A DNA stretch of 64,000 nucleotides from Qipengyuania xiamenensis. GTDB lineage: Bacteria; Pseudomonadota; Alphaproteobacteria; Sphingomonadales; Sphingomonadaceae. Each line of letters begins with the position of its first letter. Within the stretch, counting starts at the first letter, position 1. Below the pieces are notes generated by a model, which made no database searches, was not told the origin of the DNA, and saw only the letters and a program-made list of their open reading frames with translations. The stretch lies in NCBI RefSeq assembly GCF_019711495.1, contig NZ_JAIGNM010000001.1, positions 124,001 through 188,000 of the forward strand. Direction: 5' to 3'. Shown one piece after another: positions 18,991-26,426 of the stretch. Position numbers and translations under genes: made by a program.

Positions 18991-19505
18991 TGCGGTTATT
19001 CCCCGTTCTCGCCGCAGCGATGTTTGCTGCCAGCGCGACCGGGGCGACCGACACCGAAGAAAGCGACGAGCCCGAAGTATTCGCGGCGGTCTTCGAATTG
19101 CATGACGACCCTGCGGATTACGACGGATATTACTGTCCGCCTGATCCGGACGAAAATTCCATTTGCCTGGGCGCGAGCATCCTCATCCAGAAGGGCGAGA
19201 TTGTTCGCTATCTGGGCGCCGAGCCTCCACGCAATCACGCACTGCTGCGTAAGGCTCGTGGTGGGGACGTTTACGGCGATTATCTGCGCTTCCGCATGAT
19301 TGCCGGACATTCGGTATCTCGTGTGCTTCCGGGGCGCTTCGTGGCGGTCCTCGAGCCGACCGCTAACGGGTATGTTTTCGTCCAGTGGAAGGAAGACATG
19401 ACCCATGGGCGTCCATGCCTGCCCAGCTTTGTCGTCGCGCACTACGGAGATCGTCTCGATCTTTCTTCCGGGTCCGAGAAGGCCGATGGTTCGGTCTGTT
19501 TCTAG
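18990..19505 (+). CDS. Hypothetical secreted protein coupled to korB
   Basis: I do not recognise a family for this 171-residue protein. It starts with a signal peptide (RLFPVLAAAMFAASATGA, cleavage after about residue 19). The mature part has four cysteines (in YYCPP, ICLGA, GRPCLPS and the terminal SVCF), which suggests disulfides in the periplasm. The ATG overlaps the korB stop by one base, so it is made with KorAB although it is exported and KorAB is cytoplasmic. It converges on the PAP2 gene with a one-base gap. Confidence 0.6.
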   Translation: MRLFPVLAAAMFAASATGATDTEESDEPEVFAAVFELHDDPADYDGYYCPPDPDENSICLGASILIQKGEIVRYLGAEPPRNHALLRKARGGDVYGDYLRFRMIAGHSVSRVLPGRFVAVLEPTANGYVFVQWKEDMTHGRPCLPSFVVAHYGDRLDLSSGSEKADGSVCF

Positions 19506-19506
19506 A

Positions 19507-20220
19507 TCAGTCCGGGTTCTCGACCGGCTGTTCCATCTTGCGATCTTCCTGCAGCCGGGTTGCGATCAGGCCCATTGCTAGCGCCCAGGTCGCACCGACC
19601 GTCCAGCCGCCGAGGACGTCGGTCGGGTAGTGAACGCCAAGATAAAGCCGCGTGAAGCCGATCGTCAGCACCAGCAGCGCAGCGACGCCGATGACGAAAA
19701 TCCGCGACCTGCGGTCTTCGAAAGTGCGTGACAGCATGACGGCCAGCGTCAGGTAGACGATGGCGCTGTTCATCGAGTCGCCGCTCGGGAAGCTGAGCGA
19801 GTGGACTTCCACCAGATGTGGCACGACCTCGGGCCGCTCGCGCGCGAAGAGGCTCTTGAGAATCTTGCCGAAGATCGCACCACCTCCGGTCGCCAGCGCA
19901 GTGTAGAACGCCTGCCGGATGCGCCCGCGGGTCAGCAGGAAGGCGACGGCGAGTACGGCAACGAGCGTCAGTACCGTCACGCCGCCCAGCGCCGTCAGGT
20001 CGCGCATGGTGGACAGGAGCCAGCTAGGTCCCAGTGGCGAAGCCAGATCGCCATCCACGCGCAGTGCCTTGAGGAATGCCACGTCGAAAGCTTGTGTCTC
20101 GCCCTCCGTCATCTCGCCGGCAAGCTTGATGAAGCCAGAGGCAAGCGCAGCACCGATCACGAGGCCGATAAGCAGTCTTTGTTCGCGGTGGATATATGTC
20201 TTTAGGCTGGCGAGTGGCAC
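19507..20220 (-). CDS. PAP2-family membrane phosphatase with altered motif 2
   Basis: This is a lipid-phosphatase fold membrane protein, 237 residues with about six helices. Motif 1 is KSLFARERP, motif 2 SFPSGDS and motif 3 RLYLGVHYPTDVLGG. In active PAP2 enzymes motif 2 reads PSGH and its His is the general acid; here the codon is GAC for Asp. The start is GTG 20220 with AGAGGAA 6 bases upstream; a TTG at 20250 would add ten residues. Likely substrates for intact relatives are undecaprenyl pyrophosphate or phosphatidate. It diverges from the YdjM-like gene with only a short spacer. Confidence 0.85.
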   Translation of the reverse strand: MPLASLKTYIHREQRLLIGLVIGAALASGFIKLAGEMTEGETQAFDVAFLKALRVDGDLASPLGPSWLLSTMRDLTALGGVTVLTLVAVLAVAFLLTRGRIRQAFYTALATGGGAIFGKILKSLFARERPEVVPHLVEVHSLSFPSGDSMNSAIVYLTLAVMLSRTFEDRRSRIFVIGVAALLVLTIGFTRLYLGVHYPTDVLGGWTVGATWALAMGLIATRLQEDRKMEQPVENPD

Positions 20221-20259
20221 GAAAATTCCTCTAGAAGGGTTCGAACGCAACGCACGGGG

Positions 20260-21222
20260 ATGCGGATATTTCCTCGAAGGAGAGGTCGCCTGGACAATCT
20301 AACCCATTCGCTTGTCGGCGCATTGATCGGGCAGGCGGGGCTCAAGAAGAAGACCGGGCTGGCGATGCCCGCGCTCATCATCGGGGCGAACCTGCCCGAT
20401 GTGGATGCGGCTTGCCTCTTCTGGCTCGAAGGCGTGGAACACCTCGGCTTTCGGCGCGGGATCACACATGGTCCGCCTGCACTTGTATTGCTGCCGCTGA
20501 TACTTGCCGGTTTGCTCTATGGCTTAGACCGATGGCAGGCGAGCCGCGGCAAGCGGCCCGAAGGCCGTCTGCCGGTCAGCTTCAAATGGCTTTTCCTGCT
20601 GAGCTTCATCGGATGCCTGACGCATCCGGCGCTCGACTGGCTCAACGTCTACGGCATCCGCCTGCTCGAACCGTTCAGCAGCCAGTGGTTTTACGGTGAT
20701 ACGCTGTTCATCATCGATCTCTGGCTGTGGGCCCTGATGGGGATCGCCACGTGGTTCTCGCTGCGGCGCGAGAAGCGGGGCGGGGAGTGGAAGCGGCCTG
20801 CTCGCGTGGCCTTGACCGTTTCCGCGCTCTACATCGCATTCCAAGGTGTTCTGACCGGCATGGCAGAACGGGCAGTGACCGATAGTCCCACCGGCACCGA
20901 AATCGTGATCGCCAGCCCTCCGCCGCTGTGGTCGTGGGAGCGCGATCTCATCACGGGTGGCAACGGCCTCTACACGATGAACGGCGAGACCACCTTCCCG
21001 GGTGTCCCGCTCGACCGTTGCGATCTGGCTTCGGCACGTGCGGCCGACAGCGAAATCGACGCGTTTCTCTTCTGGGCGCGAACGCCCTACATCGTCCCCA
21101 AGAAAGACGGGTCGCTCTGGCTGCAGGATGCGCGGTTCTCCGACCCGCGGGCAACCGGCCAGTTCGAGGTCGAACTGCCCCAGGACGTCTGCGAAGGGAT
21201 CAAGACGGAACCGAGCGAGTAG
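20260..21222 (+). CDS. YdjM/YbcI-type membrane-bound metal-dependent hydrolase
   Basis: The protein belongs to the DUF457 membrane hydrolase family, whose members have a zinc-like site and no firmly known substrate. The coordinates use ATG 20260 (320 residues), but family members start at MDNLTHSLVGAL. Here that block begins at residue 11 with a CTG codon at 20290, preceded by a strong AAGGAGAGG, so CTG may be the true start (310 residues). Conserved polar sites are NLTHS, ANLPDVDA, RRGITHGP and LTHPALDWLN within the helices of residues 20-170. A last helix near 190 leads to a soluble domain of about 120 residues, probably periplasmic. Confidence 0.82.
   Translation: MRIFPRRRGRLDNLTHSLVGALIGQAGLKKKTGLAMPALIIGANLPDVDAACLFWLEGVEHLGFRRGITHGPPALVLLPLILAGLLYGLDRWQASRGKRPEGRLPVSFKWLFLLSFIGCLTHPALDWLNVYGIRLLEPFSSQWFYGDTLFIIDLWLWALMGIATWFSLRREKRGGEWKRPARVALTVSALYIAFQGVLTGMAERAVTDSPTGTEIVIASPPPLWSWERDLITGGNGLYTMNGETTFPGVPLDRCDLASARAADSEIDAFLFWARTPYIVPKKDGSLWLQDARFSDPRATGQFEVELPQDVCEGIKTEPSE
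20277..20285 (+). promoter_or_regulatory. Strong ribosome binding site pointing to CTG start
   Basis: AAGGAGAGG at 20277-20285 lies inside the frame that opens at ATG 20260 and is spaced 7 bases (from GGAG) before CTG 20290, where the family-conserved DNLTHS segment begins. No such site precedes ATG 20260. This supports translation from CTG. Confidence 0.55.
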
Positions 21223-21240
21223 CGCAGCGGTTAGGTGCGC

Positions 21241-22635
21241 ATGAGTTCTCCCCAAATCGTCTGGTTGCGACGTGATCTTCGCTTGGCCGACCAGCCCGCA
21301 CTTCATGCAGCGGCCAAGGCCGGTCCCGTCATTCCCGTATTCATCCTCGACCAGGATCGCGCAGGCGATCACGCCTATGGCGGTGCCTCGCTGGTATGGT
21401 TGCACTATTCGCTTGAAAGCTTCGGCAAGAGCCTTGGCGCTCGCCGTTCGAAAGTCGTCCTTCGCAAAGGGGATTCACCGCAGATCCTCGCCGCCATTGC
21501 CGACGAGGTCGGTGCGACCTGCATCCACGCGATGCGCCACTATGAACCATGGTGGAAGGAAGCCGAAGACGAGCTGAAGGACGCGCTCGGGGAAGACCGC
21601 AAGCTGTGCCTCTATGACGGCAACTACCTGCTTCCGCCCGGTTCGGTGACCACCGGGTCCGGCGATCCATACAAGATCTACACGCCTTTCTCGAAAGCGA
21701 TGCTCGAGGTGATGCCGCCGCGCGATGTGCTGGGAGAGCCGGAGACGTTCTCTTCCCCCGACGAGTGGCCGGAAAGCGATGATCTGGAGGATTGGGAACT
21801 GCTCCCGAGCAAGCCCGACTGGGCCGGAGGTATCCGCGACTTCTGGGAATTCGGCGAGGCAGCTGCGCATGACCGGCTCGAATGGTGGACCGATCGCGTG
21901 GCCGAGTATGACGAGGGCAGGAACCTGCCGTCCGAAGACCTCACATCGCAGCTGTCGCCGCACCTCCACTGGGGTGAGATCAGCCCTGCACAGGTCTGGC
22001 ACAAGCTCAAGGACAAGCGCTCCGACGGGTGGAAAACCTATGCCAAGGAGATCATCTGGCGCGACTATGCCCAGAACGTCATCGACCAGTTCCCGGATTA
22101 TCCGCGCGAGAGCTATCGCGACTATGACGAGCGGACGCTCTGGCGGAACCCCAATGCCGGGCATCTGATCGAGCAAGATCTCAAGTGCTGGCAGAAGGGA
22201 ATGACCGGCTACCCGATCGTCGATGCCGGCATGCGTCAGCTGTGGCAGACGGGCTGGATGCACAACCGCGTGCGTATGATCGCGGCGAGCTTCCTCGTGA
22301 AGCACCTGTTGATCGACTGGCGCTTCGGAGAGCAGTGGTACTGGGACTGCCTTGTCGATGCCGATTACGGCAATAACGGGGTGAACTGGCAGTGGATCTC
22401 CGGCACCGGGGTCGACAGCAACATGTTCAGCCGCATCATGGCGCCGCTCACCCAGAGCGAGAAGTTCGATGCTGCCGACTACATTCGCGAGTATGTGCCC
22501 GAACTCGCCGATCTGTCGGACGACTGCATCCACGATCCGCCCGATGACAAACGCGGCGACTATCCGGTGAAGATAATCGGCCACAAGGAAGCACGCGAAC
22601 GGGCTCTGGAAGCATATCGGGCAAGCAAGACGTAG
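21241..22635 (+). CDS. phrB: Deoxyribodipyrimidine photolyase
   Basis: This flavoprotein uses blue light to split cyclobutane pyrimidine dimers in DNA. The 464 residues have an N-terminal antenna domain beginning IVWLRRDLRLADQPAL. The C-terminal FAD domain (about 200-450) contains TGYPIVDAGMRQLWQTGWMHNR-type sequence, the NNGVNWQWISGTGVD block and the FSRIMAPLTQSEKFD block that ends it. These are features of class I CPD photolyases and related cryptochromes. The start is ATG 21241, two codons after an in-frame GTG; TTAGGTG precedes it. It sits between a membrane hydrolase gene and a CFA-type methyltransferase gene. Confidence 0.93.
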   Translation: MSSPQIVWLRRDLRLADQPALHAAAKAGPVIPVFILDQDRAGDHAYGGASLVWLHYSLESFGKSLGARRSKVVLRKGDSPQILAAIADEVGATCIHAMRHYEPWWKEAEDELKDALGEDRKLCLYDGNYLLPPGSVTTGSGDPYKIYTPFSKAMLEVMPPRDVLGEPETFSSPDEWPESDDLEDWELLPSKPDWAGGIRDFWEFGEAAAHDRLEWWTDRVAEYDEGRNLPSEDLTSQLSPHLHWGEISPAQVWHKLKDKRSDGWKTYAKEIIWRDYAQNVIDQFPDYPRESYRDYDERTLWRNPNAGHLIEQDLKCWQKGMTGYPIVDAGMRQLWQTGWMHNRVRMIAASFLVKHLLIDWRFGEQWYWDCLVDADYGNNGVNWQWISGTGVDSNMFSRIMAPLTQSEKFDAADYIREYVPELADLSDDCIHDPPDDKRGDYPVKIIGHKEARERALEAYRASKT

Positions 22636-22676
22636 CGGACTTGTCGCGCTCACTCGTGCGCGGCATAGGCAGTCGC

Positions 22677-23921
22677 ATGGACATGCAGACCAGCCAGCGC
22701 GGACGCGATCTTGTCGAAGGTTCGAAACCCTTTGCGCGCAAGCCGGGCCTGCTTGCCCGATTGTTCGCGCCGAGCGTCGAGAAGATGCTTGCCCGCATCG
22801 ACGATGCGCTGGTCACCGGCACGATCCATGGCGTCCTTCCGGACGGCACCCCGCGCATTCTAGGCGGGCGGGCTCCAGGCTTCGAATGCGTTTTCGAACT
22901 GCACAGCTACAAGGCGCTGGTCCGCATCGCGACGAACGGATCGGTCGGCCTCTATCAGGGGTGGGAAGCGGGTGAATGGTCGAGCCCCGATCCCGTGCCG
23001 CTCTTCGCCCTGTTCATGCAGCACGCAGAGCGTCTCGGCAACACGGCGCGTGCCAAGGGACCATTCCGCCGCACGCTGAAGCTGGCGCACCTGTTCAACC
23101 GCAATACGCACAAGGGCGCGCAGAAGAACATCTCCGCGCATTACGACCTAGGCAACGATTTCTACCAGGCATGGCTCGATCCCACGATGAGCTATTCCTC
23201 GGCTCTCGAAGTTGGTGAAGATCCGCTTGAAGCTGCACAGCGCCGGAAGTGGGAAGCGCTTGGCGAGCGGATCGGCGATCCCGACAACATTCTGGAGATC
23301 GGCTGCGGTTGGGGAGCGCTTGCCGGCTATCTTGCCGGTCGGGGCAGCCACGTGACCGCCATCAGCCTGTCCGACGAGCAGCTTGCTTGGGCAAGGGCGC
23401 ACCAGTCAGGCGATATCGATTTCCGCAAGCAGGACTATCGCGACACCGCAGGACGTTACGATGCCATTGCCAGCGTGGAAATGGTCGAGGCGCTGGGTCG
23501 CGAGTACTGGCCCACGTTCATGGACTGCATCGCGCGCAACCTGCGCGCAGGCGGCCGCGCTGCCATCCAGTACATCTCGATGCGCGACGAGCTGTTCGAC
23601 GAATATGCGAAAAGCGCCGATTTTATCCAAGCCTACATCTTTCCGGGTGGGTTACTGATCCGCACCAGCGAGTTTCGCAAACTGGCAGAAGAACGCGGCC
23701 TGTCATGGGAGGAGCAGAAGGACTTCGGTCTCGACTATGCGGAAACCCTGCGCATCTGGCGTGAGAGGTTCGATGCGGCGGAGAAGGGTGGTCGCCTGCC
23801 GCCCGGCTTCGATGCGCGGTTCTGCGATCTGTGGCGCTACTATCTGATGTATTGCGAAGGCGGTTTCCGAGGTGGCGGGATCGATGTCCACCAGGTAACA
23901 CTGGTGAAAGAGGGAGAATGA
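22677..23921 (+). CDS. cfa: Cyclopropane-fatty-acyl-phospholipid synthase family methyltransferase
   Basis: This is a SAM-dependent methyltransferase that acts on unsaturated acyl chains of membrane lipids. The 414-residue protein has an N-terminal lipid-binding domain of about 140 residues. The family signature ISAHYDLGNDFY...MSYSSA lies near 153-175, the SAM motif EIGCGWGALA near 205-214, and VEMVEALGREYWP near 270. The C-terminal FIFPGG-type motif appears as YIFPGGLL. ATG 22677 is preferred to an upstream TTG at 22641; a second ATG lies at 22683. Next to photolyase, this grouping is common in sphingomonads. Its stop overlaps the next start (ATGA). Confidence 0.88.
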   Translation: MDMQTSQRGRDLVEGSKPFARKPGLLARLFAPSVEKMLARIDDALVTGTIHGVLPDGTPRILGGRAPGFECVFELHSYKALVRIATNGSVGLYQGWEAGEWSSPDPVPLFALFMQHAERLGNTARAKGPFRRTLKLAHLFNRNTHKGAQKNISAHYDLGNDFYQAWLDPTMSYSSALEVGEDPLEAAQRRKWEALGERIGDPDNILEIGCGWGALAGYLAGRGSHVTAISLSDEQLAWARAHQSGDIDFRKQDYRDTAGRYDAIASVEMVEALGREYWPTFMDCIARNLRAGGRAAIQYISMRDELFDEYAKSADFIQAYIFPGGLLIRTSEFRKLAEERGLSWEEQKDFGLDYAETLRIWRERFDAAEKGGRLPPGFDARFCDLWRYYLMYCEGGFRGGGIDVHQVTLVKEGE

Positions 23922-25114
23922 GGGTGCGCGCAATTTTGGTCTCTACGCTGGCGATTGCGCTGGCCGGTTGCGCAGGCAGCTATGCAGAAGGCTCGTCGCT
24001 CCCAGCTCCGGCAGTGACCCAGAGCATGCCGGAGACGCCGGCGAGCCTCGAACCTTCCGATAATGTCTTGTTCTGGACCGACGATCGCCGCTCGGCCGCA
24101 TTCCGCGACATGGAGTCGCTCTTTCCGGGACTTGAAGTCGCCCCTGCAAACCATACGCGTTCGCTGGACGAGGGCACTTCTCTCGATGCAGCTAGCGCCG
24201 CACAGGCACGCGAGTTCATGGCGGACACGGCAGTCTCGGGCCTGATGGTCCTCAAGGACGGCAATGTCGTTTTCGAGGAATACGGTCTCGGTTTCGATGC
24301 CGACCATCGCTGGACGAGCTTCTCCGTCGCCAAGAGCTTTACATCGACGCTTCTCGGTGCGGCGATTGACGATGGGTACATCGCGAGCGTCGACCAGCCC
24401 GTGACCGAGATCATTCCCGCGCTCGCGGGGACTGCCTACGACGGGGTCAGCGTCGGGCAAATCGCTTCCATGACTTCCGGCGTCGCCTGGAACGAGGACT
24501 ACACCGATCCAGGCAGCGACGTCGCCAAGATGCTCGCCATCACCCCGGTCGCCGGGGAATCGCAGGCAGTCACCTATGCCCGAACCTTGAAGCGCGAGGC
24601 GCCTGCCGGCGAAAAGTGGGTCTACAAGACCCTCGAAACGAACCTTCTCGGCCTGATCGTGGAAGAGGCGACGGGCAAGTCGCTGGCCGCCTATGCGGCA
24701 GAGAAAATTGTCGAGCCCGCAGGTTTCGAAGGCGGCATGTTCTGGATGCAGGACCTCACGGGGCGCAACATCGGCGGTTGCTGCATTTCATTGCGCCTGT
24801 CCGACTACGCGCGATTCGGGCAATTCGTCCTCGAGGGCGGTGACGGGGTGGTCACCGACGGGTGGTTTTCCACCGCAGGCTCGCCGATCGTGGAGTTCGG
24901 TTCCAGGGCACCGGGCTACGGCTACGGGTATCAGTGGTGGACCTACCCGGGCGGTATTTACGGCGCGCAGGGAATTTTCGGCCAGGCGATTACCATCGTC
25001 CCGAGCCAGAATCTCGTGGTCGCTGCCGTGAGCAACTGGCCCACCGCGACCAGCTCTGACAACCGCGCGGCATTTCAGGCGCTGGTGCGCCAGATCGCGA
25101 TGAACGCCAAATAG
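23918..25114 (+). CDS. Lipoprotein serine hydrolase (class C beta-lactamase family)
   Basis: This is a 398-residue penicillin-binding/beta-lactamase-fold serine hydrolase. The lipobox LAGC puts a lipidated Cys at residue 18, so the protein is membrane-anchored in the periplasm. The catalytic SxxK is SVAK at residues 136-139. The second motif position falls in YKTLETN near 235, and a glycine-rich block YGYGYQWWTYPGG near 330 is typical of the 6-aminohexanoate-dimer-hydrolase-like group. Beta-lactamase activity is not implied; esterase or peptidase activity is possible. It is translationally coupled to the CFA-like gene upstream (ATGA at 23918-23921). Confidence 0.88.
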   Translation: MRVRAILVSTLAIALAGCAGSYAEGSSLPAPAVTQSMPETPASLEPSDNVLFWTDDRRSAAFRDMESLFPGLEVAPANHTRSLDEGTSLDAASAAQAREFMADTAVSGLMVLKDGNVVFEEYGLGFDADHRWTSFSVAKSFTSTLLGAAIDDGYIASVDQPVTEIIPALAGTAYDGVSVGQIASMTSGVAWNEDYTDPGSDVAKMLAITPVAGESQAVTYARTLKREAPAGEKWVYKTLETNLLGLIVEEATGKSLAAYAAEKIVEPAGFEGGMFWMQDLTGRNIGGCCISLRLSDYARFGQFVLEGGDGVVTDGWFSTAGSPIVEFGSRAPGYGYGYQWWTYPGGIYGAQGIFGQAITIVPSQNLVVAAVSNWPTATSSDNRAAFQALVRQIAMNAK

Positions 25115-25118
25115 TCAG

Positions 25119-25183
25119 GTCCGGATACGAGTGGTGGCGGAGGCCGCGAGGGCGCACCGCCACCGACGACGAGCCATCCGGAC
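25119..25183. other. Nested inverted repeats between convergent genes
   Basis: Outer arms GTCCGGAT (25119-25126) and ATCCGGAC (25176-25183) are perfect complements, and inside them GGTGGCGG (25133-25140) pairs perfectly with CCGCCACC (25157-25164). The result is a two-stem hairpin with internal bulges of 6 and 11 bases and a 16-base loop. It starts 5 bases after the serine-hydrolase stop and is followed by GC-rich sequence without a T-run. It may act as a 3'-end stabiliser or a processing site, or be part of an RNA. It does not match SRP RNA, tmRNA or RNase P signatures. Confidence 0.5.
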
Positions 25184-25249
25184 AAGGTTCAGGCCAGGCC
25201 CATCAGGCCGCCGCCAAGACTGTCGGTGTCGCCGCCTTAACTCGCGGGT

Positions 25250-25597
25250 TCAGTAGGGGCGGTAAGCGCCTTCGCCGCTGTAGCGGGCGAGAATGTTGTC
25301 GTGCACGATCGGCGAGAGAAGTTCGCTGAATGCGCAGCCGACGAGGCAGTTTTCCCACCACACGACCTGTGCCTGCAGCGATTCGAGACCGGGCAGGGTC
25401 AGCCAGCACATCTGGCCTTCATGCATGCGGTTGATGGCTGCTGCGGAGAAACCCGAGATCGAAAGATCGTGGACTACGGTCTGGAAAGCGCGTCCGCCAC
25501 TGGCGCGCAGCTGTCCGGGAATGGTGAGCTTGGTCCGCGGCGCGCAACGGTCTTCCTGCGCTGCCGTCAGATAGCGATCCTGCGTCTGGTAGTTCAT
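25250..25597 (-). CDS. PilZ-domain protein
   Basis: This 115-residue protein is essentially one PilZ domain, a cyclic-di-GMP receptor fold. Both binding motifs are present: RxxxR as RCAPR (residues 17-21) and DxSxxG as DLSISG near 45-50. It should therefore bind c-di-GMP and act through a partner that cannot be read from the sequence. The start is ATG 25597 with AGAGGTC upstream. It lies downstream of purF-SDR on the same strand, 117 bases from the SDR stop. Sequence between carries low-GC blocks that could be its own promoter. Confidence 0.85.
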   Translation of the reverse strand: MNYQTQDRYLTAAQEDRCAPRTKLTIPGQLRASGGRAFQTVVHDLSISGFSAAAINRMHEGQMCWLTLPGLESLQAQVVWWENCLVGCAFSELLSPIVHDNILARYSGEGAYRPY

Positions 25598-25714
25598 ATT
25601 TCGAGACCTCTGCCCTGATCCGATCCATCAGATCACGCACCATAGGGACGGGCGCGCGATATCGGGTGAATGTCGCGGTTCGGGATTAAGAATTGGTCAC
25701 GATGTAGGGTTAAC

Positions 25715-26425
25715 TTACCCTTCGACCCGCTCTCGGTGGCGGGTGGGGAAATCGTTAACGAGCAGCTCGACGATGCGGGCTGCGACATCTTCCGGCGGCT
25801 TGACCGTCTGCGGGTCTTCGCCGGGATAGGCCTTTGCACGCATCGCGGTTCGCGTGGCGCCGGGATCGATATTGGCAACGCGAACGTTGCCGATCTTTTC
25901 GACTTCCTGCGCATAGGAATCGAGCAAATTGTCGAACGCAGCCTTGGTAGCGCCATAGGCCGACCAATACGCCCTCGGTTCATTACCTACGCTGCTGGTA
26001 AGGCCGATGACACGGCCAGCCTCGGCTCGCTTCAGGAGCGGATCGAAATTCGCCAGGAGCGCCTGCGTGGCGAGCAGGTTGGTGGTAACCGCCTGGCTGA
26101 ACTGCTTGCCATCGATCTGGGTCACGGGGCTCAGCGTCGGCAGGTATGCTGCCGAAATCACGAGGTAATCGAGCTTGTCCCAACGTCCGGCGATTGCGGA
26201 TGCGAGACGGGCGATCCCGTCGCTTTCACCGAGATCGACAGGGGCGATGGTGGAGGCACCGCCGACTTCGTGGATCGCGTCCTCGACCTTTTCGAGCGAA
26301 CGCACGTCACGTCCGGTCAGCACGACATGCGCACCGGCCTCTGCCAGTGCCTTGGCAGTGGCGGCGCCGATGCCCTTGCTCGCGCCCGTCACCAGGGCGA
26401 GTTTACCGTCGAGAGGTTTGGTCAT
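25715..26425 (-). CDS. SDR family oxidoreductase
   Basis: This 236-residue short-chain dehydrogenase has TGASKGIG at residues 14-21, the catalytic YGATK near 160-164, and the ISAA segment in place of NNAG near 90. The C-terminal part (ANIDPGATRTAMRAKAYPGEDPQTV) resembles YciK-type SDR proteins. The substrate is not identifiable. ATG 26425 lies one base after the purF stop (26427), so the gene is almost certainly cotranscribed with purF; this pairing recurs in sphingomonads as far as I recall, without a functional explanation. Confidence 0.88.
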   Translation of the reverse strand: MTKPLDGKLALVTGASKGIGAATAKALAEAGAHVVLTGRDVRSLEKVEDAIHEVGGASTIAPVDLGESDGIARLASAIAGRWDKLDYLVISAAYLPTLSPVTQIDGKQFSQAVTTNLLATQALLANFDPLLKRAEAGRVIGLTSSVGNEPRAYWSAYGATKAAFDNLLDSYAQEVEKIGNVRVANIDPGATRTAMRAKAYPGEDPQTVKPPEDVAARIVELLVNDFPTRHRERVEG

Positions 26426-26426
26426 G

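Noticed and set aside
22706-22740. A GGTTCGAAACCC stretch resembling a tRNA T-arm
   Set aside because: It lies inside the CFA-like coding region and has no accompanying acceptor or anticodon stems.
25115-25249. The structured intergenic interval as SRP RNA, tmRNA or RNase P RNA
   Set aside because: On neither strand is there the SRP GGAAGCA-type tetraloop region, a tmRNA tag frame with tRNA-like ends, or RNase P P4 signatures. I keep it as an unassigned dyad only.
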